Below are positions 10,501-19,300 of a DNA stretch of 64,000 nucleotides, one piece after another. Each line of letters starts with the position of its first letter. Position 1 is the first letter of the stretch. The position numbers and the translations under genes are program-made. Origin of the DNA: Echiichthys vipera. Its lineage: Eukaryota > Chordata > Actinopteri > Perciformes > Trachinidae. Below the pieces are notes generated by a model that saw only the letters and a program-made list of their open reading frames with translations, searched no databases and was not told the origin of the DNA. The stretch lies in contig OY829654.1 of NCBI GenBank assembly GCA_963691815.1, forward strand, positions 12,335,298 through 12,399,297. The letters are read 5' to 3'.

Positions 10501-13243
10501 CCACTCTGAGCAGCACTAGCGAGCCTGATTATTATGGAGAGGAATTCTAATGTGTTTTATTATGTTAACGTGTTTCACAGTATCCTCCTGAGTTTTTAAT
10601 TCTGCAGCTAAATGGTGACGAGGGATAATTTTTCAATACTTGCAATTATTACTGGCAGAAAAGAAGAGATTACATCTCACTGGAAACCCACTGAAACAAA
10701 GTCCTCCATGCAATACAAGGCTCTCCCCGAGGCCGCATAGGTTAATCACACTTTTAACCTTCACACATGAAAGAGACATCATTGCCTGCAGAATAATGCA
10801 GAAAAAACTCTGCTCCAGAGAGGCTGCAGCACAGTCAGAACTAAATTTGATAACAGATCTGATCTCAGTATTCATACACAAAAAATAAACTGACTAATGA
10901 TCAGAGAATCAACAGACTATTGTTACTTATGACACCAAATTAACGGCTGGTTTAAAACACTTCTCCCTCCACTACAAGGTAAGAACAACACATATAATGT
11001 GCTACGATGGCAGAAGGTGTCCATTTTTCATCAGACTGCAGCACTGGTTGACATCTCTCAAGGGCTTCTGGTGTGTTAAAATCAAAAGCGTGAAGGTCTA
11101 AGCGCAGGCATGTATACCCTTTCACACAACAAATCTCTCTGTTCCTTCTATGACCTAAACTCTGTAGATTTTGGAAACAGCAAATCAGGGGAAAAGTGTC
11201 ATTTTTATTTAAAAGGGAAAAGTAACTCCAGGCACATATGTCTCTGTGATTAAATTATGAACACTGTCTACATCTTATAGGCCAAAGATGCCTCAGAGAT
11301 TGAGGTCATGCCTTGAAGATTACATATAATATTGAACTTTGAGTAGATGATAAACAGTACTCACTGGCTTCTTTCCTACAATGAGCTTCTCGACCTTCTG
11401 CACCTGCGAGACGTGGTCTTCGTTGGTCTTGAGCTCACGTTTACGGATTCTCTCATAGATGCCGACCAGCGTCTCCCTAGGGATATCCTCCCCATCATCT
11501 ACCCCTGGCACACAAAGTCACAGGGCATTTATATTAAAATGCACAGGGTCAGAACACCAGAATATGGGATGGGTGTTAATTCAGACGAGGCGAGAGAGGG
11601 GAGAAGTGAGGCATTGCATTACAAAATCATGATATACCGTATACTGTAAACTACTGTATGCCCTCTGGCATATCAGTGTCAGTACCAGTAAATATACTTT
11701 GTTCACAAATAGTGTATGCTTGAATAATCTAATCAGTCATTGTTTGTGTTACCTCTTAAATTTTTGATAAAGTCTTCCAGCTTCATCTTCCTCTCAGGCT
11801 TGACATTGGGGCTGTACATGTCAGTGTTGAGGAGGATGATGGCGAAGGCCAGGATGAAGATGGTGTCAGGATTCCTGAACTGCCGCACCACTGTGGGGTT
11901 ACAGATGCAGTAGCGCTGGCTATAGACATGAGACAGGAGAGCAATATTTGTCACCCATCTCAATTTACAGCCAAACTCAGATTACAAAACGCACACAAAC
12001 GAGATTTGTTCATAGTGAGGAAATATTTTCAACATTGCAAGAAGAAAACAGAAGTAGTGCTAACGCTGGTTCTCTTTATGTACAAATAATTATCTTGACA
12101 ACACAGCTGTGAGGAAACCGAGCACCAATGACTTTTCAAAGATCAATAGAAGGTCTTACATAAATGCTTCTGGTACTATGTGTGTTTTTGTTTTTGTGGC
12201 ATATTGTCTTTTATAGTTGTGTATCAGTGTCTTCTCTCCTGTCCTTTCTAAAACACATTGTGAAAATTTGGGGCTCAGGACTTCTTGTTTCTCCAGCTTT
12301 TGCTGTCTCGATTGGTCTGTCTTCACTATGTTTAAATGCTCTGTGTCAGTGTGACCTAAATGTGTCAGTGTGTGATCTAACCTAAAGGCTTCGATGAGCC
12401 GCTCCACTTTCTGGGCTTCACCCTGAACACGGATGTGGTTCTGAAACTTCCTGAGCGCCTCGTCCAGCTCCATGCTCTGAAAGTCCATTTCATCTACCAC
12501 ACAGCTGGTAGATAAGGAGACAGATGGAGACAATTGAACATAAACATGGCATACAAGCTTTCAGATCACAAATTATTTTATCATTCGGTGAACATGCAGA
12601 AGGATCCTGGACTTTAGTATAGTTATAGTTTGTTAAATATTCATTCAACACATTTTGATCTGTCTTTCGCTCACTTTATCCAAATACTTCTGCCAAGCTT
12701 ATGTTTTCGGTTCAGTTTGTTTGTCTGTTTTTCAGCAGCATTATTACACTTTATGGAAGGATGTAGCATGGACCAAGAAAGAGCCCATTAAACTTTGGCA
12801 CCAATACACAAATAAAATTTCCCTTTTGTTAACATTATGACAACGGGGAAGATACACCCATACAGTTATACTACGGTTTAGGGAAGATGGGGATGAGAGA
12901 GAGAAAAAAAAGTTGTACTTACTCCAAGACATCTCTGTTGAACTGTTTCTGTCGATTGCCAAGACATTCTCCAATCATCTGCCTGCTCAGCCCCTTTCTC
13001 TGCAGCAGGAAGTGAGCCACACCAACCGGTGTGTCAGGGATGAAACCCCTCTCAGTCAGGTACTGGATGCCCTTTTCTGGTTTCCTGATAAATCCAACAT
13101 TTAGATGCAGGTAAATATAAACTAAGGAGAGAATGATCTGCTACTGTTTAATCTTGAATGAGAAAATACTACATATAGGAGGAGATATTTATTTTTTTTG
13201 GCAGTTTTCAAGCCTTTTTATTAGATAGGACGGACAGGAAATG

Positions 13244-13292
<49 letters not shown>

Positions 13293-15321
13293 GCGACTGC
13301 TCTAACCACTGTGCCACCGGCCGCCCCTGTATTAGATTTTAATAGAGCTGAATACAGTTTATAGTACAACACACAGTGAGTGGATGGTTTTCCAAGAGGC
13401 CTCTCTAACATCACCTCCATTTGTTAGGCCCTTAATCACTGCAAACACTGGTCAAGCGCCTCCTGAGTACCTACTTGTTGAAGAGATTCAGGCCGATGCG
13501 GTAGTGTCTCTTGCGAATAACATCATTACTGAAGATGGGCGAGTCCCAGCTGTTGCGAGTCTCTTTGTGGTAAGTCTGCTTGCTTAGCGTCTGCTCTCGT
13601 ATGCTGTCTCTCGACGACGACTCGGAGCTACAGTTGATGGTGTCGTTCGAGTTAGATGTGCTATTGATGCTGTCGTTGTCCCCGTCAGAGAAGTCGGATT
13701 CGGACTTACTCTGTCTGTTGGCTGAGCCGTTTATGGCTAAGTGGCTTTCCAGCTGGCGGTGACGGTGGCGCAAAGGTGCATCATCGTCCCGCGAGGAAGC
13801 TCGTGGTGGGGGTCCATGGGAAATGTGTTTAGGGCTTGCCTGGGATGATGTTACGATGTGGCCGTGCGGCTCGTACACAGGCGGCCGTTTGACAGAGCCA
13901 CGGTCAGAGCGGTCACTGAGCTCTGCAGAGCTGTCACTAGGAGGTTCTATGGTCAATAAAGGAAGATGGTCCATTCTAAGACGCTGCTCTTGGCACTCTA
14001 GAGAAGGAGTGCTGCGGCAGCTTGTGTCTGTGTCACGACCCTCATCTTTGGGGTCAATAGGCCAGTAATCCTGAGAGTTGACTGACCGTAACCGCAAGTC
14101 TGATTCTGTGCTGGAGGGCTGGTCCCCTGATCTAGACATAGCAATAGAGGGGGAAATGTCCTCCTCATCGATGAAAAGGGTAACATCACTATAGGACGCC
14201 AACGTTTCATCATGCATTCGTGCATTCGCCCTGCGGTGAGACTTCACCTGATAGGGCCCTTCCCTCTCAACCTTAGAGCAGCCCATGGCCTCTGGGTCAG
14301 GACCCTCATCTCCCTGAAGGCTGCGACAGTTCAGTGCATCATCTATCGACTCAGCGAGAGATTTGACCTGCCTGGAGAAGGCGTCCTCCAGCTCCGTGAT
14401 GGCATCTGTCAGGTCGCCCTGTGGGGTTGGGTGAGATGCCATGTTGGCCTGTTGGTGGACCTCTATATCTCCACATTCGGACTGCACCATTGACAGTGGG
14501 GTGCCATCCTCTGTCATGGACACTTGCCTCCCTTCGAAGTAGGAGCTGTGCACTTTCTCAGGGCCCTCAAATGAGAGCTGCATCCTCATGTTGGAGAGAA
14601 CAATGCGTCTGGACATGCGGTTCTCAGACATAGAGCTTCTGAGACGTTCAAAGTTCTTGTTCATCTGATACTGGCGGAAGGCTGTCTGGATGGTGCGAGC
14701 CGCATGCCGAGTTATGAATCGTCCACCATATTTACGCTCCAGCATCTCCACCTAGAGAAAGAGAGTAAGTTAACAGTGAAACTGTGCTACCCTTCAAATA
14801 TTTATTTTTTCTTTAGCTGTAGATGGTTTGTAAAGTCATCCTCCTGGACGTCACAATCAGTGTGAGTGGCTCTGTGACAATCTTACAACAGCTTTTCCTG
14901 CTTTAATTGTACAGAGAATAATCTCAAATAGCTTGGTTTCACACACAATTCATATTGTGCTGCATACACTTTCTCTCTTGTCGTACAAGAATGGAAGCTT
15001 AACTCCAAAGCAAACTATTCAGCCAGGCTACTTTGGAATACCTGTTTGTCCTGGAGGTCGGCAGAGAGCTCATAGCTCTCAGAGAGCGAGCGGGACCGCT
15101 TAATGGCCTCCTCCTCAGCCTGTTTACGGAGGATGGACTGTGAGTGCTGGAGCTTGGGTCGACGGGGTCTCTGAGGTCCAGGCTGGACCCCGTGGCTGTA
15201 AAGCGGGCTGTCAAATCGGTCAGGGCTGAGGGCTGATCCGTGAGTCACCGGGCCCTGGCCATAGCTGGCTCCACCATCCAGGGAAGGGCCACTCTCACTG
15301 GGCCGTCCATCCCCTTCCACA
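3964..15321 (-). CDS. iqsec1: IQSEC1/BRAG2 Arf guanine-nucleotide exchange factor, spliced body of the gene
   Basis: Thirteen minus-strand exons join in frame to encode about 1,140 residues; the 5' end is open because the first exon begins in phase 2. The order is a basic/serine-rich N-terminal region, an IQ motif (ARTIQTAFRQYQMNK), a long disordered serine-rich region, a Sec7 domain with the catalytic glutamate in VQGEAQKVE, a PH domain, a coiled-coil-like helix (SIAEVQEMEKYRIESELEKQ), and a histidine-rich tail ending STVV, a class I PDZ ligand. Family knowledge: IQSEC/BRAG proteins activate Arf GTPases, chiefly Arf6, at membranes and at the postsynaptic density; calmodulin binds the IQ motif, and the PH domain senses phosphoinositides. 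IQSEC1 is preferred over IQSEC2 because of the PH-domain insert IGSLHHGLGC and the QYC/NPPPYHHHHH tail, and over IQSEC3 because the PH region is closely conserved. Paralogue a or b is unresolved. Confidence 0.95.
4450..4554 (-). repeat. 15-bp coding minisatellite, seven units (XPREG)
   Basis: Seven tandem copies of a GC-rich 15-bp unit (plus strand ccctcgcggggtggg or close variants) lie inside the last coding exon. Because the unit is 15 bp, array growth keeps the frame: units read TPREG, PPREG, APREG, then four PPREG. Variation is confined mainly to the first residue codon. GC content is far above the neighbourhood. Open frames in other phases here (runs of HPARA, GPSRG or LAGW) are by-products of the repeat. 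Confidence 0.95.
4597..5885 (-). other. iqsec1 intron
   Basis: The intron between the 50-bp exon and the terminal exon is bounded by GTAAGT at 5885 and CTGCAG at 4597. Apart from the polypyrimidine tract at 4597-4620, no repeat or coding feature was recognised. Confidence 0.9.
5886..5935 (-). CDS. iqsec1: iqsec1 50-bp exon encoding GKRGRRSSAGSLDSNME
   Basis: The fifty bases lie between acceptor TCTCGGGCAG and consensus donor GTAAGT. Entering in phase 1 and leaving in phase 0, they encode KRGRRSSAGSLDSNME, the basic-serine block found at this point in IQSEC1 and IQSEC2. The length is not a multiple of three. Skipping it joins GCAG to the last exon out of frame and gives SEAGVHH followed by stop, removing about 226 residues. 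Exon choice here would therefore switch the PDZ-ligand tail on or off. Confidence 0.93.
5936..7902 (-). other. iqsec1 intron containing a TTAA-flanked repeat
   Basis: The intron upstream of the 50-bp exon contains one MITE-like element at 6199-6481 (listed separately). The remainder shows no recognised gene or repeat. In-frame read-through from the donor at 7902 stays open to 7796. Confidence 0.9.
6199..6481. mobile_element. MITE-like element with 11-bp terminal inverted repeats and TTAA flanks
   Basis: The ends are AGGGGACATAT and ATATGTCCCCT, perfect inverted repeats, each flanked by TTAA (6195-6198 and 6482-6485). TTAA target duplication fits piggyBac- or Kolobok-type cut-and-paste transposons. 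It is 283 bp with no open frame, so non-autonomous. The interior (TTTCAGGTTTGGACTTGTAC and the TGAAACCCTCAGTGTTAGC block) is shared with related copies at 18.85, 22.5 and 62.7 kb. The superfamily is inferred. Confidence 0.75.
7903..8079 (-). CDS. iqsec1: iqsec1 coding exon: ELEKQKG...LRDLSEAG
   Basis: The 177-bp exon has acceptor CTTTCCACAG before CTGAGC and donor GTACAG after GCAG. It encodes SELEKQKGVVRPSMSQSSGL, KKEAGNGNMNRASLDDTYAM and GEGLKRSALSSSLRDLSEAG, all typical of IQSEC1 after the PH domain. It leaves in phase 1. If the following intron were retained, the frame would stay open for 35 more codons, to TAG at 7798-7796. Confidence 0.94.
8437..8598 (-). CDS. iqsec1: iqsec1 coding exon: end of PH domain and following helix
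   Basis: The 162-bp exon begins AT at 8598 after TTGCCCCAG and ends GAGT before GTGAGT. It encodes YPNGIRLTSAIPGADIKVLI, NFNAPNPQDRKKFTDDLRES and IAEVQEMEKYRIE. The last part is the C-terminal PH helix running into a charged, probably coiled-coil segment. Phase 1 at both ends. Confidence 0.95.
8833..8932 (-). CDS. iqsec1: iqsec1 coding exon: PH domain, basic loop
   Basis: The 100-bp exon starts GTGACC after GCTTTTAG and ends CAGT before GTAAGT. It encodes VTKIFQKKKNSVTYSFRQSF then SLYGMQVMLFENQ. The KKKN basic cluster lies in the region where BRAG2 PH contacts acidic phospholipids (family knowledge). The exon leaves in phase 1; the split codon completes tyrosine with the next exon (NQYYPNG). 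Confidence 0.94.
9018..9143 (-). CDS. iqsec1: iqsec1 coding exon: PH domain, first strands
   Basis: The 126-bp exon is phase 0 on both sides, with acceptor GCCTTATAG and donor GTAAAG. It encodes VLSLPHRRLVCYCRLFEVPD, PNKLQKLGLHQREIFLFNDL and LVV. REIFLFNDLLVV is the typical PH-domain strand that ends a sheet at a hydrophobic run. It follows the microexon and precedes the exon carrying TKIFQKKKNS. Confidence 0.95.
9144..10206 (-). other. iqsec1 intron with an interspersed repeat
   Basis: The intron between the microexon and the first PH exon. A degenerate interspersed repeat lies near 9346-9440. No coding sequence was seen in the rest. Confidence 0.9.
9346..9440. repeat. Fragment of a dispersed TTAATC-rich teleost repeat
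   Basis: The sequence ATTATTTTCATCATCTGTTA, then TTAATCAATTAATTTTTTGG and TATAAAATGTCAGAATAAAA, follows the pattern of a teleost repeat I recognise, whose ends are rich in GATTAATCGATTAATC. Better copies of the same family are near 33.23, 43.5 and 62.25 kb. Confidence 0.55.
10207..10236 (-). CDS. iqsec1: iqsec1 30-bp microexon encoding IGSLHHGLGC
   Basis: Exactly thirty bases read IGSLHHGLGC, bounded by a good acceptor (TGTCTCTTTAG) and a consensus donor GTAAGT at 10206. It is phase 0 on both sides and encodes the ten residues that mammalian IQSEC1 carries between VGKKP and VLSLPHRR at the start of the PH domain; IQSEC2 as I recall it lacks them. Inclusion is therefore optional without a frameshift. 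The sequence match plus both splice sites make chance very unlikely. Confidence 0.93.
10237..11364 (-). other. iqsec1 intron upstream of the microexon
   Basis: The intron is bounded by GTGAGT at 11364 and TCTTTAG at 10237. No repeat family or coding frame was recognised in it. Confidence 0.9.
11365..11504 (-). CDS. iqsec1: iqsec1 coding exon: end of Sec7 and linker to PH
   Basis: The 140-bp exon has acceptor GTGCCAG before GGGTAG and a strong GTGAGT donor after CCA. It encodes GVDDGEDIPRETLVGIYERI, RKRELKTNEDHVSQVQKVEK and LIVGKKP. This is the C-terminal Sec7 helix and the Sec7-PH linker. It ends in phase 0, so it can splice either to the 30-bp microexon or directly to the exon at 9143 without a frame change. 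Confidence 0.95.
11753..11919 (-). CDS. iqsec1: iqsec1 coding exon: Sec7 Arf-binding groove
   Basis: The 167-bp exon starts with C at 11919 after GTCTATAG and ends AGAG before GTAACA. It encodes SQRYCICNPTVVRQFRNPDT, IFILAFAIILLNTDMYSPNV, then KPERKMKLEDFIKNLRG. The AIILLNTDMYSPNV segment is the hydrophobic groove/hinge motif of Sec7 domains that receives the Arf switch regions. No change from the family pattern was noticed. Confidence 0.95.
11920..12381 (-). other. iqsec1 intron within Sec7
   Basis: The donor GTTAGA is non-optimal; the acceptor is CATGTCTATAG. Nothing else was recognised. Confidence 0.9.
12382..12504 (-). CDS. iqsec1: iqsec1 coding exon: Sec7 catalytic glutamate
   Basis: The acceptor CTACCAG precedes C at 12504. 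The donor, GTTAGA after AG at 12382, is weaker than others in the gene. The exon is 123 bp. It encodes CVVDEMDFQSMELDEALRKF then QNHIRVQGEAQKVERLIEAF. The glutamate in VQGEAQK corresponds to the Sec7 'glutamic finger' that displaces magnesium and GDP from Arf, so the catalytic residue is intact. Confidence 0.95.
12505..12922 (-). other. iqsec1 intron within Sec7
   Basis: An intron of 418 bp with a GTAAGT donor and CTACCAG acceptor. Nothing else was recognised. Confidence 0.9.
12923..13084 (-). CDS. iqsec1: iqsec1 coding exon: first part of Sec7 domain
   Basis: The 162-bp exon has its acceptor (TTTATCAG) before G at 13084 and a strong GTAAGT donor after GA at 12923; it enters and leaves in phase 2. 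It encodes KPEKGIQYLTERGFIPDTP, VGVAHFLLQRKGLSRQMIGE, CLGNRQKQFNRDVLD, the N-terminal helices of Sec7. The residue after MIGE is cysteine (TGT at 12966-12964). The family normally has phenylalanine here (MIGEFLGNRQ), so this is a lineage change, a polymorphism or a base error. Confidence 0.94.
13085..13474 (-). other. iqsec1 intron holding a GA microsatellite and tRNA-like repeat fragment
   Basis: A 390-bp intron between the large exon and Sec7. Over a third of it (about 13195-13330) is an interspersed-repeat fragment with a GA array, listed separately. Confidence 0.9.
13195..13330. repeat. Interspersed repeat with (GA)n core and tRNA-like end
   Basis: The stretch TAGGACGGACAGGAAATGGG, then (GA)n at about 13249-13289, then CATGCGACTGCTCTAACCAC and CACCGGCCGCCCC, matches the layout of a common teleost repeat whose end resembles a degenerate tRNA gene (minus sense: GGTGGCACAGTGGTTAGAGCAG). 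The body between array and tail is shortened relative to the family pattern I recall. Confidence 0.6.
13475..14751 (-). CDS. iqsec1: iqsec1 large exon: IQ motif and disordered serine-rich region
   Basis: This 1,277-bp exon has acceptor TTTCTCTAG before GTGGAG and donor GTAGGT after AACAA; it runs from phase 0 to phase 2. It starts VEMLERKYGGRF, followed within about 15 residues by the IQ motif (AARTIQTAFRQYQMNKN), the calmodulin-binding site of BRAG proteins. A conserved helix DAITELEDAFSRQVKSLAES follows, then long low-complexity serine/aspartate sequence with LPLLTIEPPSDSS and a tract rich in NSND and SSESSSRDS. It ends HYRIGLNLFNK, the lead-in to the Sec7 domain. Reading past the donor gives an immediate TAG, so intron retention would truncate the protein before Sec7. 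Confidence 0.96.
14752..15041 (-). other. iqsec1 intron
   Basis: A short intron (290 bp) with GTATTC donor and TTTCTCTAG acceptor. Nothing further seen. Confidence 0.9.
15042..15321 (-). CDS. iqsec1: iqsec1 coding exon: N-terminal SVEGDG...LQDKQ
   Basis: The acceptor (TTATTGCAG) precedes T at 15321 and the donor GTATTC follows CAG at 15042. The exon enters in phase 2 and leaves in phase 0; it is 280 bp. It encodes VEGDGRPSESG, a proline/arginine block (PQRPRRPKLQHSQSILRKQ), then KRSRSLSESYELSADLQDKQ. The last blocks are strongly conserved in IQSEC1 and IQSEC2 and look like phosphorylatable basic-serine motifs. The upstream alternative first exons of this family all splice into this exon, so it is the first constitutive one. 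Confidence 0.93.
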
Positions 15322-18300
15322 CTGCAATAAGAGAGCAAAGGGATCGTTAGAGATTAGACAATAAAAATAGAAGTGCTATCAGGTTAATCACAACTGTCTT
15401 CCTGATCCCTCTTATGAAATGTCAGAGTAAAAAGTAGCTTAACCTCAGGGATTTATGGCATAAGCTTTAATAAAAATGAGTAGTCTCTATTATCGAATAT
15501 AAAAACAAGTATGACATTACAGAAGTGAACTGCACAGTATGTGTACATTTCTGGAACCTGCTGATTCTACAACTTTATGACATACAGTAAAACTCACATT
15601 TCATTCAGCTGCCAAAGCTGCCTGTGTAATAATTACTGTTGAAAATATAAGTCTGCCATACAATTTGCTGTGCTACATTTGAAAAAAGCAAATGCCACGT
15701 AAACAGTCTTCAAATGTTTAACACATCCAGTCATCGGTTGTCCTTGAGGGATTACGTCTTACACAAATAATTTGAAAAAAACACAAGGTTACTCACTCAC
15801 TCTTACATTCTGCCGCGTTACAAGAGGACTGCTTATTGCGGAAAGACCGTCTATTTTCTATAAATTGCCAACTCTTTCTCCATATTTTGTCCACCATTCT
15901 TTCAGTCAAGTGAAGTCCAGAGTACACAGGCTCCTCCAGGAAACTAAAGTTTATGTCACCTTAAGGGCCAATCAGTGACCGACAGGAGTTACATCATGTT
16001 TGCCGGAGCGACGACACACTGTTCCAATATACGCTACAAAGTCCAGTTTAGAGTAGAATGACAGAGCAAATACAAATTTAACGGTCCCTTAGAAAAAGTG
16101 GGTGTATATGGTGCCCACCTGCTCTATAACTAATATTACACTAACTAACATTCTTCTCCTCCATGGTACAGGGCGTTCGCAGTTCACTGGCAGCCTAATG
16201 TGTTTGAACTGTGACTCGACACACCCATACAGTGTACACAATCCACTTCCTTCATTAGACAGCCTGAAATCAACATTCAGCAACAGCAGCCTGCCAGCAT
16301 ACAGCAACCAGTGCTGCTTGAAAATGGGGAACTGAATATGGTAAAAAGTTCAGGCAGCAGATGTATTTGTAAACAGGTTTTGTGCCTACATTAGTAAAGT
16401 TTTACTCTAAATTGAAGACAGATTTACTGATTTGCAACCGCACTCAGCACAGCACACCAACAAAATGTTTGCATAAGATGGTCATTCATGGTTTACTAGC
16501 CTATGAGTACTTAAAACCTAGTGGAAATGTCAGTCTTGGTCATGTTGCCTGCCTCAGTCTGCTACAATGCATACTTGTTAATTTGAACATTTGAAGTTAA
16601 TTCAGAAGCTACAACTTGTTACTTTCTAACACAGAAAGCGAAATACAACAAAATTTAAATGTAAATTGTAACTGCTTACAACTCATGCAAGTGAGCCATT
16701 TTGCATGTAAGGCCTTCAAACACGTCAATTCTCTAGAGCAGTAGAAATTCTCTTGAGAAGAACCTCTTTTCCAGAAAAGACATTTCTGCTTTTCAAACAC
16801 ACATATGAGTATGACATATTGAAACATATTGTGCTGATTTGGCTGCCAAACTACCACCAATTCTTTGTTAGGCAGAATCCGATGTCGAAATATAACTTTG
16901 TTAAGTAGCAGGTATTCACCACCACTAACTAAATGCTGCAACAGATTGAATTCTTGTGCATCAGATTAAATGGCCTCCTTTCTTTCTGACCCATTCAGGG
17001 TCAGCCAAGGCTACCGTGACACAGGAGAACTTAATGGTAAGGAAATGCTAACTGACTCCCTGGGGGCAAGAGGTACGCATAATGTTGAAGTGTGGGCCAG
17101 CACACAGCTACAGGGCCAACGGAGAAACGCTTCCACACTGCTGGACCAACATAAAACCTCCCACAGCGCAGAGAAAATCTTTCGCTGCATATGCGCTGTT
17201 GGGACGAATCTCCCCAACCATCTGTCGAGGCAAACTGTGACGGCGCCATCCCTTGAGTTAAAAGTCACACCTTGTGGGCTGTCACAGAACTAGAGTACAG
17301 CTGGTGGTAATTTCTGGTTTCATTATTTCTTGATTAGAAGATTGATTACTGACCTGGATTAAATGATGATAAAAGGAAGCTTTTGGGTACAGCAGCATAT
17401 TTATATTAAAAATGACTTGAGAGGACTGGACATGTAAAGAAATAAATGTATTTTAGCTTCATTATGTAATGTTGATTTATTGCATTGTTTTTCTGCTGGG
17501 TCATTTTGTTGGGAGTAATTGTCCTATTGTTTTGCCTTATTGCAATTATTTACTGACAAAAATAAATTTCAATTCATGAATGACAACTTTGGCGAAGAGA
17601 ATTGGTAAATCACTGAAACACAATTAACTACATGCTGCATTTATTAGCTACAACAGCTCTTATCTTGGGGCTCCGTCAACTCCAAAAACATTCAAGACAC
17701 GAAGTCAAAACTATATCCGTAGTGCTGCCTTTGCCTCTGGGACTTAGAGCGAGCATCTTTCCTTCAGTTTTATTCTTTCTGCTTCACTTTCGACCGACCC
17801 GGAATCCCGACTGTGTGTGATTGTGGGTGTACAGAGGAAAGAGAGTGGGAATAAGTGTAGCGGTAGTTTTTGCTCTGACATCAATGAATACTCCAGAGAG
17901 TGAGGTCACTTGTTCATGATGGCGGGGGAAAAGGGTAAAAAAAAAGGAAAATAGGAGGAGAGAGCAGCATTTTCAAGAGCAGATGTTTTAAGCTGTGATG
18001 ACTGTTGAATGAAAAAGGAGGGAGTGAACCACAGCAGAGCAGGAAGTTGCATGACATTATTCCAGAGAAGAGACAGAAGTGACTACACATGGTTTACACA
18101 GAACTCTGTTATCGTTTATATCAAAATGCCGTATCCATAATGTATGAGGACTGTAGAACCGGTGTTGAGAGGTGAAGGATGAAGCAATGCTTCTCCCAGG
18201 ACCACTTCCTGATAGTGACTGTACCCTCCTTGAAATATGATCTAACAACATTAGCGACGACTGCTCAACAGTGTCTGTCGCTCTGTCTGACTCTTTATCC

Positions 18301-18850
18301 ACCAGGAGCCCCTGTTAGTTCTGATGTAAGCATCGATAAGCATGTCAGCTCAGCTGGCAGTGATTTTCAGCCATGGAGTCCAGGGACTTTAGGGTGGAAG
18401 GGTTGAGGGGAGGTTGTACATCTCTTTTTCTCCCCTCCTTCCCTCTCAACACATCCTGAACAAACAGGCCCAGACCCCCACCCAGGCCTCAACCCGTTCC
18501 ATCAGTCAGACCTGAGGGAGAAACATTCCTCCATCCCGGAAAAGAGGAGTCACATCTACAGGAGTTCTGGGAATAGAAGAAGGCTAATGAAGTGCAGGCT
18601 GGAGCTCCGGTGGAAGAGAAAGCTGCAGTGTGGAACTAACATAACTCCCAAACAAAGTCACGGAGAAGTCTTCAAACTGCTTTGTGCTGGCATAGTTTTC
18701 TGATCACTTTCTCATTTTTTAGATGCTATTTCTAGGAAAGCACAATTGAATTGAGAATTGAAAAGCCATTGAAATTCTTAATATTTACAATAAAACACAA
18801 TTAAGACTTGTTTTATTCATTTCTACTTTATGTTGTTTTTACTGTTTTTA

Positions 18851-19010
18851 AAGGTCGGATATTATGCTCATTTTCAGGTTCATACTTGAACATATAGAAC
18901 ATATTTAAATGCTTTGATGTTCAAAAGTCTTATATTTTTCTCATACTGTCTTTGTGAAAATATCTGTGTGACCCTCAAGCCCCCTCCAAATAAAGACAGT
19001 CTGCTCTGAC
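18851..19010. repeat. Partial MITE-like repeat, same family as 6199-6481
   Basis: It begins AAGGTCGGATATTATGCTCA, followed by TTTTCAGGTTCATACTTGAA and TTTTTCTCATACTGTC, and ends around GACAGTCTGCTCTGACTGG. These blocks recur in the same order in the copies at 22.5 kb (inverted) and 62.7 kb. One terminus is missing or degraded. Confidence 0.65.
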
Positions 19011-19267
19011 TGGTGTGTAGTGTTTTTCGGATCTTCTGCATCTGCACTCTCAGCATCTCTGCACCGTCATGGCACAGTAGTGGCGTGTGTGCATTTCTCT
19101 GTGGATTAAGTGTTTCTGATACTTTTCACAGTAATTATATAGTACCTACTACCTGGTACATAATAAAAAAAGACATGGAAATTGACTTTTTACAATAAAG
19201 GACTTTCTAGTCTGCATTTTATGTCTCTGTTTCCTTAATTTTATAGTGAAGCAATTGTGAAGATCTT

Positions 19268-19300
19268 TTCTTGAAAGGCGCTATACAAATAAACTTACTT
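19268..19300. repeat. SINE-like 3' end (GGCGCTATACAAATAAA)
   Basis: TTGAAAGGCGCTATACAAAT followed by AAACTTACTT matches the end of a dispersed teleost repeat; a longer relative with AAGGCGCTATAAGAGTACAA ends at about 62613. Only the tail is present here. Confidence 0.5.
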
